A stretch of DNA of 64,000 nucleotides, taken from JBGQBN01 sp041494805. Lineage in GTDB: Bacteria > Acidobacteriota > Terriglobia > Terriglobales > Acidobacteriaceae. Every line of letters starts with the position of its first letter. The first letter of the stretch is position 1. Of the stretch, positions 8,496-17,328 are shown one piece after another. The position numbers were made by a program, and so were the translations under genes. The DNA is taken from the NCBI GenBank assembly GCA_041494805.1, contig JBGQBN010000001.1, positions 62,001-126,000 on the forward strand, given 5' to 3'. The notes beneath the pieces are model-generated. The model did not search any database. It was given only the letters and a program-made list of their open reading frames with translations, and was not told the origin of the DNA.

Positions 8496-9191
8496 ATGCG
8501 GCGCCGGTTGGCCATTGCGGCGTTTAGTGTAGTTTTGCTCCTGACCCCAGCCTGGAGCCAGATGCGCGGCGGCTCGCGGTCGTTTGGGTCGGTGGGCCGG
8601 GGGGGATTCGCTCCCCGCAGTTCCGGGTTCGTGCATGGCGGCTTTGGTTTCGGCCATGGTTCACGCTTCAATGGTCCGCGTTTCAATAGGCCGCGCTTCA
8701 ACGTGTTTATTGGCAGAGGTCCGTTCTTCTCTCACCGGCGCTTTTTTGCTTCCGGGCCTTTCTTCTATCCGTCATTTTACGGAGGCTATTCCTACTACGG
8801 AGGATATTCCTATCCCGTCGTAGTGCAGCCGCCGCCGGCTTACTATCCGGCATACCGCGACGGGTCGGACGAGTATGATCGGCGCGAACTGTCCAGCGAA
8901 GTAGATCGCCTCAGCGACGAAGTGGACCGCCTGCGCGAGGAACGGCGCGACCGAGCCGACGTACCCCGTACGTCCTCCAGGGCGCAGCAAGAAGCCGCAC
9001 CACCACCTGTCACCGTGTTGGTTTTCAAAGACAAGCACGTGCAGGAAGTCCAGAACTACGCCATCGTCGGACAGACACTCTGGGTGTTCAATGAGAGCCG
9101 CGCTACCAAGGTTCCGCTTTCTTCGCTTGATGCTGACGCTACTACCAAAGCGAATGACGAGCGCGGGGTGGATTTCCAGGTGCCCAAGTAG
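8496..9191 (+). CDS. Secreted Gly/Phe/Tyr-rich protein with coiled coil
   Basis: This 231-residue protein has a signal peptide (MRRRLAIAAFSVVLLLTPAW) and then a long Gly/Ser/Arg/Phe/Tyr-rich region (25-115). A short charged coiled coil follows (about 130-152: SSEVDRLSDEVDRLREE). The C-terminal folded part (about 165-231) contains VTVLVFKDKHVQEVQNYAIV and TLWVFNE. The C-terminal part resembles a small domain common in acidobacterial exported proteins; its function is unknown to me. A TATAAT at 8484-8489 ends only 6 nt before the ATG, so the transcript may begin at or very near the start codon. The longer upstream reading frame lacks a signal peptide and was rejected. Confidence 0.7.
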   Translation: MRRRLAIAAFSVVLLLTPAWSQMRGGSRSFGSVGRGGFAPRSSGFVHGGFGFGHGSRFNGPRFNRPRFNVFIGRGPFFSHRRFFASGPFFYPSFYGGYSYYGGYSYPVVVQPPPAYYPAYRDGSDEYDRRELSSEVDRLSDEVDRLREERRDRADVPRTSSRAQQEAAPPPVTVLVFKDKHVQEVQNYAIVGQTLWVFNESRATKVPLSSLDADATTKANDERGVDFQVPK

Positions 9192-9332
9192 GGGCGACCA
9201 GGAGCCCGGCTTCTTCCCCGGCGGACCAATTCCTGAACGGTTTCGATCCTGTTGCAGAATCCGCACACCTACACGAGCGGGGCGCAGGCCAACGTCCGGC
9301 TGTGGATAACTCTCTCGCTAGGCCACCACAGT

Positions 9333-9361
9333 TTCCCATTAGAATGACGTCGAAGTAGAAT
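9333..9361 (+). promoter_or_regulatory. Possible sigma70-type promoter of dnaE
   Basis: TTCCCA (9333-9338), a 17-bp spacer and TAGAAT (9356-9361) match the -35/-10 consensus in 4 and 5 of 6 positions. Transcription would start about 8 nt before the dnaE ATG. TAGAAT occurs also at 9340-9345. This is a pattern match only. Confidence 0.4.
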
Positions 9362-9375
9362 CCTTTACAGAGCCC

Positions 9376-12300
9376 ATGCCTCAATTCGTCCACTTGCACC
9401 TGCATACCGATTACTCCATGCTCGACGGAGCCTGTGACGTGGAAAAGCTTGTCCAGCGAGCCAAAGGGCTAGGCATGCCCGCCGTGGCCATGACCGACCA
9501 TGGCAACATTTTTGGCGCGGTGCACTTCGTGAACGCGGCCCACAAGGCCGGGGTGAAACCCATCGTGGGTTGCGAGCTGTATATCTGCAAGAAGGAAGAT
9601 CACAACATCGAGCGCACGCCTCCTGAGGGCGACACCTACAACCACTTGCTGGTGCTGGCGGAAAACGAAGAAGGCTACAGTAATCTGGTGAAGATTACGT
9701 CCGAAGCTTCGTTGCACGGTTTCTACTACAAGCCGCGGGTGAGCAAGAAGTTTCTGGCCGAACACTCCAGGGGATTGATCGGGCTTTCCGGCTGTCTGAA
9801 GGGCGAAGTCGCCGAACGCTTGATGGAGGACAAGTACGACGCCGCGCGGGAAGCGGCTGCGTCGTATCGCGATATCTTCGGCAAAGATAATTTCTTTCTT
9901 GAGATCCAGGATCAGGGGCTGGAAATGGAGCATCGCATCCATCCCCATTTGTTCCAGCTGGAAAAAGACCTGGGCCTGCCGATGGTGGCCACCAATGACA
10001 GCCACTATCTCTGCGAAGACGATGCCCACGCCCAGGATGTGATGCTGTGTATTCAAACCGGCAAGACCATCCAGGACACCAACCGCATGAAGTTCCAGGG
10101 CACGGGCTTCTACGTCAAGAGCCATGACGAGATGTACCGGGTGTTCAAGGACTCGCCCGAAGTGCTCTCACGCACGCTCGACATTGCCGGGCGCTGCAAC
10201 CTGCGGCTGGAGAAAGTCAGCAACCCGTTCCCGCATTTCGACGTGCCCGCCGGTTACACGCTGGACAGCTACTTTGAGCACGTGACCCGGGAAGGATTCG
10301 CGAGGCGCCTGGAAGCGCTGCGCGGGCTGGAGACGCAGGGCCGGCTGAAACATAGCATTGCTGACTACGAGCAGCGGCTGGCGCGCGAGTTGGGCATCAT
10401 CCAGCAGATGAAGTTTTCCGGATATTTTCTTATTGTCTGGGATTTTATCCGCTATGCCCGGGAACGGGGGATTCCGGTTGGACCGGGGCGTGGTTCGGCG
10501 GCAGGATCGCTGGTTTCGTACTCAATGGGGATTACCGATCTCGACCCGCTGCAGCATGAGTTGATTTTCGAACGCTTCCTGAATCCGGAACGCGTTTCCT
10601 TGCCCGATATTGACATTGATTTTTGCATGAACCGGCGCGGCGAAGTGATCAACTACGTCACTCAGAAGTACGGCCGGGAGAATGTGGCGCAGATCATCAC
10701 CTTTGGCACCATGGCGGCGAAAGCGGCGATCAAGGATGTAGGCCGCGCCATGGGCGTGCCCTATAGCGATGTGGATCGCATTGCCAAGATGGTGCCCACC
10801 ACGCTCAACATCAAGCTGGAACAGGCGATCAAGGACTCCCCGGCGCTGCGGCAGGCCTACGAGAGCGACACGCAGGTGCGGGAGTTGATTACCACGGCAA
10901 TGAAGCTCGAGGGCCTGGTGCGGAACGCGGGCGTGCATGCGGCCGGCGTGGTGATCTCGCCACGGCCACTCACCGAACTGGTTCCTTTGCACAAGACCAA
11001 GAATGATGAAATCGTCACGGCCTTCGATATGGTGGCCATCGAGAAAATGGGTCTGCTGAAGATGGACTTTCTCGGGCTCACCACCCTGACCATTCTGGAT
11101 GACACTTTGAAGCTGATCGCGCAGACCCGTGGCGAGCGCGTTACTTTGGAAGGCATCCCGCTCGAAGATCACGAAACTTACGAAAAGGTCTTTCACAAAG
11201 GATTGACTTCGGGCGTATTCCAGTTTGAATCTCACGGCATGCGCGATGTGCTGCGCCGTTATCAGCCCAACTCCATCGAAGACCTCACGGCCTTGAATGC
11301 GCTCTACCGCCCGGGACCAATACAGGGCGGCATGATCGACGATTTCATCGATCGCAAGCACGGGCGCAAGCGGATCGAGTACGAACTGCCCGAGCTGCAG
11401 CAGATCCTGCAAGAAACCCTGGGCGTGATTGTGTACCAGGAACAGGTGATGCAGATTGCTAACCGGCTCGCCGGTTACTCTCTGGGAGAAGCCGACCTGT
11501 TGCGGCGCGCCATGGGAAAGAAAAAAGCAGACGAAATGGCGCAGCAGCGGGAGCGATTCATCGAGGGTGCGGGGCAGCGTGGGTATCCGGCTCGAAAGAT
11601 CGAGAAGATCTTCGACCTGATGGCGCAGTTTGCCGGTTACGGCTTCAACAAATCGCACTCGGCGGCTTACGCGCTCCTGGCCTACCACACGGCGTATCTC
11701 AAGACCCACTACCCGGTGGAGTTCATGGCCGCACTGTTGACCTCGGTCACGGGCAGCACTGATGACGTGGTGAAGTACATCAACGAGTGCCGCGAGATGG
11801 GCATTGCCGTCGAACCGCCGGACATCAATGTTTCCGACGCGAACTTTACGCCGCATGGACCGGCTATTCGCTTCGGTTTGGCGGCGGTGAAGAACGTCGG
11901 CCACAACGCGATTGAGTCCATCGTTGCGGGACGCAAGAAACTGGGACGCTACGGTTCCATCTACGAGTTCTGCGACAGCGTTGACTTGCGGCTGCTCAAC
12001 AAGCGTGTGCTGGAGTCGTTGATCAAGAGTGGCGCCATGGACTCGCTCGGTCGGCGGGCCCCGTTGATGGCCGTTCTCGATAAAGCAATCGAGCGGGCGC
12101 AGAAAACCCAGCGTGATGCCGAGTCCGGCCAGCACGGTTTGTTCGGCGTGTTCGAGGAGGAGCAGGCCGACGGCGCCAACGAAAAACTGCCGGATACGCC
12201 GGACTGGGATGAGCACACGCGCCTGGCCAACGAAAAGGAAATTCTCGGCTTCTTCATCACCGGGCACCCACTGGAAAAGTACCGCGACAAACTGGAGGAC

Positions 12301-12858
12301 CTGCGCGCTCTCACCACTACCGAAATTGCAGGCCTGAAGTCTTCCACGGGGAAGGACGAGAGCATTTGCACCGCCGGTATCATCAGCCATCTGCGCGTGT
12401 TGAAATCGAAGAAGGGAGATTTCTACGCCCAGGGCGCGCTGGAAGACATGGCGGGCTCAGTAGAGATGCTGGTGTTTCCCGAGGCCTACCGGCGCTTGCA
12501 GGACAAGGTGACGCTCGAAGTGCCAGTGCTGGTGCGCGGCGGATTGCGGATTGAGGAAGGCGCCAATCCCAAACTGACCGTGAACGACATCATGCCCCTG
12601 GACGACGCCAAGGTTCCCTTGCCGCGCGCGCTTCGCATCCGGGTCCCGCTGGAGACGGCCAGCGAGTCCACGGTGGACGCGCTGCACCAGCTTTGCGTGC
12701 AGCAAAAGGGAGAGGCTAAAGTGTTGTTTGACGTGGAGCGCCGCGATGATTTCATGGTGGTCATGGAAGCGGAAGGCTATAATGTCCTCCCAGATCGCAA
12801 CTTTATCGCGCGCGTCGAGGAATTGTGCGGCCGCGGCGCAGTGCGTGTGATTGACTAA
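9376..12858 (+). CDS. dnaE: DNA polymerase III subunit alpha
   Basis: This is the replicative polymerase catalytic subunit, 1160 residues, the normal DnaE length. The PHP domain is at the N-terminus (HLHLHTDYSMLDG, then MTDHGNIFGAVHF). The C-family palm carries the catalytic acidic residues in PDIDIDFC (D411, D413) and KMDFLGL (D564). The GRGSAAGSLV motif (about 371-380) and the fingers with GYGFNKSHSAAYALLAY follow, and then an OB-fold region (about 990-1080). It appears intact across its length. A large reverse-strand open frame across it is a codon-bias shadow. It is followed directly by a tandem repeat. Confidence 0.97.
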   Translation: MPQFVHLHLHTDYSMLDGACDVEKLVQRAKGLGMPAVAMTDHGNIFGAVHFVNAAHKAGVKPIVGCELYICKKEDHNIERTPPEGDTYNHLLVLAENEEGYSNLVKITSEASLHGFYYKPRVSKKFLAEHSRGLIGLSGCLKGEVAERLMEDKYDAAREAAASYRDIFGKDNFFLEIQDQGLEMEHRIHPHLFQLEKDLGLPMVATNDSHYLCEDDAHAQDVMLCIQTGKTIQDTNRMKFQGTGFYVKSHDEMYRVFKDSPEVLSRTLDIAGRCNLRLEKVSNPFPHFDVPAGYTLDSYFEHVTREGFARRLEALRGLETQGRLKHSIADYEQRLARELGIIQQMKFSGYFLIVWDFIRYARERGIPVGPGRGSAAGSLVSYSMGITDLDPLQHELIFERFLNPERVSLPDIDIDFCMNRRGEVINYVTQKYGRENVAQIITFGTMAAKAAIKDVGRAMGVPYSDVDRIAKMVPTTLNIKLEQAIKDSPALRQAYESDTQVRELITTAMKLEGLVRNAGVHAAGVVISPRPLTELVPLHKTKNDEIVTAFDMVAIEKMGLLKMDFLGLTTLTILDDTLKLIAQTRGERVTLEGIPLEDHETYEKVFHKGLTSGVFQFESHGMRDVLRRYQPNSIEDLTALNALYRPGPIQGGMIDDFIDRKHGRKRIEYELPELQQILQETLGVIVYQEQVMQIANRLAGYSLGEADLLRRAMGKKKADEMAQQRERFIEGAGQRGYPARKIEKIFDLMAQFAGYGFNKSHSAAYALLAYHTAYLKTHYPVEFMAALLTSVTGSTDDVVKYINECREMGIAVEPPDINVSDANFTPHGPAIRFGLAAVKNVGHNAIESIVAGRKKLGRYGSIYEFCDSVDLRLLNKRVLESLIKSGAMDSLGRRAPLMAVLDKAIERAQKTQRDAESGQHGLFGVFEEEQADGANEKLPDTPDWDEHTRLANEKEILGFFITGHPLEKYRDKLEDLRALTTTEIAGLKSSTGKDESICTAGIISHLRVLKSKKGDFYAQGALEDMAGSVEMLVFPEAYRRLQDKVTLEVPVLVRGGLRIEEGANPKLTVNDIMPLDDAKVPLPRALRIRVPLETASESTVDALHQLCVQQKGEAKVLFDVERRDDFMVVMEAEGYNVLPDRNFIARVEELCGRGAVRVID

Positions 12859-12859
12859 G

Positions 12860-12934
12860 AGATCGTTGATCCAAAGATCATCGATCCAAAGATCATTGAT
12901 CCACAGATCATTGACTGCAGGATGATGGACTGAA
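12860..12934 (+). repeat. Five-unit 15-bp tandem repeat
   Basis: Five consecutive 15-bp units start at 12860, 12875, 12890, 12905 and 12920. The first three are close copies of AGATCATTGATCCAA; units 4 and 5 diverge. The array begins 1 nt after the dnaE stop and occupies much of the dnaE-accA gap. Each of the first three units contains a GATC-ATTGATC-like partial palindrome. Confidence 0.85.
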
Positions 12935-13092
12935 ATCTGCGGCGGATGAGAGCCTCCATTCACAGGAGTTCCAGCGTGCAAGCGGCGGTCAAGCCAGCCA
13001 TGGCAAGTGCATGGGTCGCGGTCACGGGCGCCGAGTTTCTCCTGTCGATGGTGGAGGCGCGATGGGCCGCCAGGAACGGTGACCTCACCAAG

Positions 13093-14051
13093 ATGGATTC
13101 CGGACTGAGAGCGCGGCAGGAACTGGAGAAGATCGAGCAGCAACTCGGCAAGCTGCAGACCGTGGCCGGACAGGACGACGAGGCCCACCGCCAGATCCAG
13201 CAACTGCAGGAACGCATCCATGCGCTGCGCAGCCAGGTGGCCACCCATTTCAGCGCCTGGGAGAAGACGGAATTGGCACGGCATCCGCAGCGTCCTTATA
13301 CCCTGGACTACATCGAGCGCATCTTCACCGACTGGAGCGAGATCCACGGCGACCGCGGCTTCGCGGATGATAACGCCATGGTCTGCGGTATGGCGCGCTT
13401 TCACGGTGAGGAAGTCATTGTTCTAGGCACGCAGAAGGGGCGGGACATGAAGCAGAAAGTATCCCGCAACTTTGGACTGCCCAATCCCGAGGGCTACCGC
13501 AAGGCGTTGCGGGTGATGAAGATTGCGGAAAAGTTTTCTCGTCCCCTCTTCACGTTTGTGGATGTCACCGGAGCGAACCCCGGGCTGGGCGCCGAAGAAC
13601 GTGGCCAGGCGGAGGCGATTGCCCGCAATCTGCGGGAAATGTCGCGGCTGCGCGTGCCCATCATCACCACTATCACCGGCGAAGGGGGGAGCGGCGGAGC
13701 GCTCGCCATCGCCGTGGCTGACCGGGTGTTGATGATGGAGAATGCCATCTATTCGGTGATTTCTCCGGAAGGGTGTGCCGCCATCATGTGCGCGATGCGA
13801 CCAAAAAAGACCTGGCCGCTCAGGCGCTGCGTATCACCGCCACGGACCTGACCGAACTGGGCTGCGTTGATGACATTGTGGCCGAGCCCGATGGCGGGGC
13901 GCACATGGATCATGAGGCCGCAGCCGCGTTGCTGGATGCCGCTCTGGTGAAACATTTTGCCGAGATTCGCCGGCTGCCGATCGAGGAATTAGTAGCTTCC
14001 CGCTATCAGAAATTCCGCAACATGGCGCGTTTTCTCCGCGACGACGGCTAG
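13093..14051 (+). pseudogene. accA: Acetyl-CoA carboxylase carboxyltransferase subunit alpha, frameshifted
   Basis: AccA pairs with AccD to carry out the carboxyltransferase step that makes malonyl-CoA. The frame from ATG 13093 gives ARQELEKIEQQLGKL, the DYIERIF and EIHGDRGFADD segments, and GEGGSGGALAIA, and reaches EGCAAIM. It then leaves the AccA sequence. One frame back, the protein resumes with RDATKKDLAAQALRITATDL and continues to the normal C-terminus at 14051. Inserting one G after 13790 (ATG TGG CGC GAT) restores the conserved MWRDATKKD. A slippery A-AAA-AAG lies at 13803-13809 in the correct phase for a -1 shift. The start is uncertain; the frame is open from 12946. Confidence 0.88.
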
Positions 14052-14093
14052 TTCCAAACCCGATACCTTGGTGCTGGAACTCCAGCGCTGTAA

Positions 14094-14123
14094 CTGCCAG
14101 CAACAACCCTTGTGCCGTATAAT
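14094..14123 (+). promoter_or_regulatory. Possible promoter of korAB
   Basis: CTGCCA (14094-14099), 18 bp, then a perfect TATAAT (14118-14123). The -35 match is 4 of 6. The predicted start would leave a leader of about 67 nt ending in a purine-rich AAAGGAAGGATCAGGG before the korA ATG. Confidence 0.45.
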
Positions 14124-14197
14124 TAAAAGTTTCGCGTGTTCATTTCACAATACTCTTGGGCGGGCTGAACCCGCCCTGGCTAAAGGAAGGATCAGGG

Positions 14198-16033
14198 ATG
14201 GCCACCACGGATGTAGCGCTCCACAAGGCTTCTGGGCAGGTGGAGCCGAAGCGCGTCGTCAACAACATGAGCCTCCAGGTTGCGACGGTCAACGGTTCGG
14301 GCTCGCAGAGTTCGAACACCGTGCTGTTGCGCAGTATTTTTCAGATGGGTGTTCCGGTTTCTGGTAAGAACCTGTTCCCCTCGAACATCGCAGGGCTGCC
14401 GACCTGGTACACCATCCGCGCCAACAAGGACGGGTACATCGCCCGGAAGAAGGAGATCGATTTCGTCATCGCCATGAATGCGGAGACGGCGCAGGAAGAT
14501 GTCATGTCGCTGGCGCCCGGCGCCGCCGTACTTTATGACGAGCCGCTGAACCTCAGCACTCTTCGCAATGATTTGATTTTTTACTCTGTTCCGTACGACA
14601 AGCTGGTGGCTCCGGTTTGCCCTGAAGCTAAGCTGCGCAAGCTGGTCAAGAACATGATTTACGTGGGCGTAGTGGCCAAGCTGCTTGAGCTTGACATGGG
14701 CGAGGTGGAGAAGGCCCTGCGCAAGCAGTTTTCCAAGAAAGCGAAAGCGGCGAACCTCAACCTGGCCGCAGTCCAGGCCGGGTTCGATTATGCGACGGCC
14801 AATCTGCCCAAGCGCGATCCCTACTTCATTCAGCGCATGGACAAGACCAAAGGCAAAATCATCATTGACGGCAACTCGGCGGCGGCGCTCGGCTGCATGT
14901 TCGCTGGAGTGACGGTGGTCAGCTGGTATCCCATTACTCCGTCGTCTTCTTTGCCGGAGAGCGTGATCGAGTATATGAAGCGGTTCCGCATCGGGCCTGA
15001 CGGCAAGGCGACTTTTGCCATCGTGCAGGCAGAAGATGAGTTGGCGGCAATTGGCATGGTGGTGGGTGCGGGATGGGCGGGGGCGCGCGCCATGACCGCC
15101 ACTGCAGGCCCAGGCATTTCGCTGATGGCGGAGTTTGCCGGTCTGGCCTACTACGCCGAGGTTCCGGGAGTGGTCTGGGACATCCAGCGGGTCGGGCCGT
15201 CCACCGGACTGCCTACGCGGACTTCCCAAGGCGATATTCTCTCGACCGCGTTTCTATCGCACGGCGACACCAAGCACATCCTGCTGATGCCGTCTTCGGC
15301 GGAAGAATGCTTCACTATGGCGCAGGATGCCTTCGATCTGGCCGAGCAATTCCAAACCCTGGTGTTCGTGATGTCGGACCTCGACCTGGGCATGAACAAC
15401 TGGATGGCGGATCCGTTCAAGTATCCAGAGAAACCCATCAAGCGCGGCAAAGTGCTCAGCAAGGAAGATCTGGACCGGCTGGGCGGGTTCGCCCGCTACA
15501 AAGACGTGGACGGCGACGGCATCGGGTACCGCACTCTGCCGGGCACGGACCATCCTGCCGCCGCGTATTTCACCCGCGGCACCGGGCACAACGAGAAGTC
15601 TCAATACAGCGAGCGGCCTGACGACTTTGAGCGGAACATGGAGCGCATCAACCGCAAGTTTGAGACGGCGCGTTCCTTTGTGCCGCGGCCGGAGGTGGCA
15701 ACCGGAAAATCGAAGATCGGCATCATCGCCTACGGCACCTCGCATTGGGCGATCCTGGAAAGCCGCGACCAGTTGCGCAAGGAATACAACATTGAGACCG
15801 ACTATTTGCGGCTCCGCGCTTACCCGTTCACGCGCGAGGTGCACGATTTCGTCAAGCAGCATGACCGGGTTTATGTGGTCGAGCAGAACCGCGACGCGCA
15901 GATGCTGAGCCTGCTCAAACTGGATGTCGAGCCGGCGCTGGTCACACGCCTGCGCAGCATCGCCCACATTCACGGGCTGCCGCTCGATGCGCGCTCGGTG
16001 ACCGACGAACTCATGACCATGGAGGGCAAGTAA
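14198..16033 (+). CDS. korA: 2-oxoacid:ferredoxin oxidoreductase, fused gamma-alpha subunit
   Basis: With KorB this enzyme decarboxylates a 2-oxoacid (probably 2-oxoglutarate) to the acyl-CoA, passing electrons to ferredoxin. The 611-residue protein has the gamma domain first (about 30-195: IFQMGVPVSGKNLFPSNIAG). The alpha pyrimidine-binding domain follows (about 225 on: DGNSAAALGCMFAG, then YPITPSSSLPE, then QAEDELAAIGMVVGAGWAGA). This order is the two-subunit KorAB arrangement. ATG 14198 is preceded by a good ribosome-binding site; an upstream GTG-type start was rejected. The substrate is inferred from subunit architecture and could be another 2-oxoacid. Confidence 0.88.
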   Translation: MATTDVALHKASGQVEPKRVVNNMSLQVATVNGSGSQSSNTVLLRSIFQMGVPVSGKNLFPSNIAGLPTWYTIRANKDGYIARKKEIDFVIAMNAETAQEDVMSLAPGAAVLYDEPLNLSTLRNDLIFYSVPYDKLVAPVCPEAKLRKLVKNMIYVGVVAKLLELDMGEVEKALRKQFSKKAKAANLNLAAVQAGFDYATANLPKRDPYFIQRMDKTKGKIIIDGNSAAALGCMFAGVTVVSWYPITPSSSLPESVIEYMKRFRIGPDGKATFAIVQAEDELAAIGMVVGAGWAGARAMTATAGPGISLMAEFAGLAYYAEVPGVVWDIQRVGPSTGLPTRTSQGDILSTAFLSHGDTKHILLMPSSAEECFTMAQDAFDLAEQFQTLVFVMSDLDLGMNNWMADPFKYPEKPIKRGKVLSKEDLDRLGGFARYKDVDGDGIGYRTLPGTDHPAAAYFTRGTGHNEKSQYSERPDDFERNMERINRKFETARSFVPRPEVATGKSKIGIIAYGTSHWAILESRDQLRKEYNIETDYLRLRAYPFTREVHDFVKQHDRVYVVEQNRDAQMLSLLKLDVEPALVTRLRSIAHIHGLPLDARSVTDELMTMEGK

Positions 16034-16034
16034 C

Positions 16035-17081
16035 ATGGCGACGACAACCACCAGCGCACCCGGGCCCAAGACGAATCGCATCGGCCTGTCGGTGATCGAC
16101 TACAAAGGCGGGAAGACGACCCTATGCGCCGGCTGCGGGCACAATGCCATCTCCGAGCGCATCATCGACGCCATGTACGAAATGGGTGTTGCCCCGGAGC
16201 GCGTGATCAAGCCCAGCGGCATCGGCTGCTCTTCCAAGAGCCCCGCTTACTTCATGGGCCGTTCGCACAGCTTCAACGCCGTGCACGGCCGCATGCCTTC
16301 AATCGCCACGGGGGCCGTGCTGGCAAATCGTGACCTGATCGCACTGGGCGTCAGCGGCGATGGTGACACGGCGTCCATCGGCGTAGGCCAGTTTGTCCAC
16401 CTCATGCGGCGCAATCTGCCCATCATCTACATCATCGAGGACAACGGGGTGTACGGCCTGACCAAGGGCCAATTCTCCGCCACCGCCGACGTGGGCTCCA
16501 AGCTGAAGACGGGAGTGCTGAACGACCTTCCGCCCATTGATACCTGCGCCATGGCGATCACTCTGGGTGCGACCTTTGTGGGACGCTCGTTCTCCGGCGA
16601 CAAGAAGCAGCTGCACAGCATGTTGAAGGCGGCGATCGCCCATCACGGTACCGTCATGCTCGATGTGGTCTCGCCCTGCGTGACTTTCAACGACCACGAG
16701 GGCTCGACAAAATCCTACAAGTACATGAAAGACCACGAGGAGCCGCTGCAGGACATCGACTTCGTGCCCTCGTTCGAGGATATCTCCGTTGAATACGATC
16801 CGGGTACCACGGTCGAGGTCACCATGCACGACGGCTCGCGCCTGCGGCTGCGCAAGCTGGAAGAGGATTACGACGCGACCAACCGGATCGACGCCATCAC
16901 TCGGCTAAACGAAGCGCACGAAAACGGCGAAGTGCTGACGGGTGTGTTCTACGTCAACACCAAGACGCCGAGTTTCATCGACCTGCTGAACATCACCGAG
17001 CATCCGCTGGCTACGCTGCCGGAGTCGGTGGTGCGTCCGGGTAGGGAAGTGCTGGAGCAGGTGATGGAGGAATTGCGGTAG
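16035..17081 (+). CDS. korB: 2-oxoacid:ferredoxin oxidoreductase, beta subunit
   Basis: This is the thiamine diphosphate-binding beta subunit, 348 residues. The TPP/Mg motif starts at GDGD (108-111) and reaches the Asn of IEDNGVYGLTKGQ (about 137). Conserved cysteines for the iron-sulfur cluster are in CAGCGHNAI (31-34) and SGIGCSSKSP (C65), with a further one in VSPCVTFN. It starts 1 nt after the korA stop, so the two form one operon. No separate ferredoxin-type delta gene follows, in keeping with the KorAB type. The pair would serve a ferredoxin-linked citric acid cycle. Confidence 0.9.
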   Translation: MATTTTSAPGPKTNRIGLSVIDYKGGKTTLCAGCGHNAISERIIDAMYEMGVAPERVIKPSGIGCSSKSPAYFMGRSHSFNAVHGRMPSIATGAVLANRDLIALGVSGDGDTASIGVGQFVHLMRRNLPIIYIIEDNGVYGLTKGQFSATADVGSKLKTGVLNDLPPIDTCAMAITLGATFVGRSFSGDKKQLHSMLKAAIAHHGTVMLDVVSPCVTFNDHEGSTKSYKYMKDHEEPLQDIDFVPSFEDISVEYDPGTTVEVTMHDGSRLRLRKLEEDYDATNRIDAITRLNEAHENGEVLTGVFYVNTKTPSFIDLLNITEHPLATLPESVVRPGREVLEQVMEELR

Positions 17082-17140
17082 GAGCAGGTTGCCGGAGTCG
17101 GTCAGGCTCGGAAAAGACCTCACTAATCTCTTGATTCTCT

Positions 17141-17160
17141 GTCATTCTGAGCAAAGCGAA
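17141..17160 (+). repeat. Interspersed GTCATTCTGAGC element fragment
   Basis: GTCATTCTGAGCAAAGCGAA matches, from memory, a short sequence that recurs in intergenic regions of several soil bacterial genomes, including Acidobacteriota. It lies in the 241-bp gap between korB and the toxin gene. Only one copy is seen in this window, so the repeat call rests on recall. Confidence 0.4.
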
Positions 17161-17286
17161 CAACCGCTTGCGAGTGCGCGCCACCAGCGACTTCAAGAGG
17201 AGTTTCCACTACCTCGTCGGGACGCCCTTTCCGGTCTGCGCACGCCCTCCTTCAGAACTTCTTTACGGGCACAATATCATTTCCTC

Positions 17287-17328
17287 TTGACACGTGTACC
17301 ACTAAGTGGTATATAACACTATGTGGTA
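17287..17328 (+). promoter_or_regulatory. Toxin-antitoxin promoter with two tandem operators
   Basis: A perfect -35 TTGACA (17287-17292) is followed by a 17-bp spacer and TATATA (17310-17315). Two palindromes overlap the promoter: TACCAC-TAA-GTGGTA (17297-17311, in the spacer) and TAACAC-TAT-GTGGTA (17314-17328, over the transcription start). They are spaced exactly 17 bp apart and share 13 of 15 bases. The GTG start at 17323 lies within the second, about 7 nt after the -10 box, so the mRNA is probably leaderless. The layout fits autorepression by the antitoxin or the toxin-antitoxin complex. Confidence 0.75.

Noticed and set aside
10522..12390. A 622-codon open frame on the minus strand across dnaE
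   Set aside because: It is the G+C and codon-bias shadow of dnaE, with no recognisable domains.
12860..12934. Tandem repeat as a CRISPR array
   Set aside because: Units are 15 bp and directly adjacent with no spacers, and no cas genes are nearby.
17321..17323. ATG as the start of the RelE/HigB-type toxin
   Set aside because: It is in a different frame from the toxin; GTG 17323 opens the correct one.
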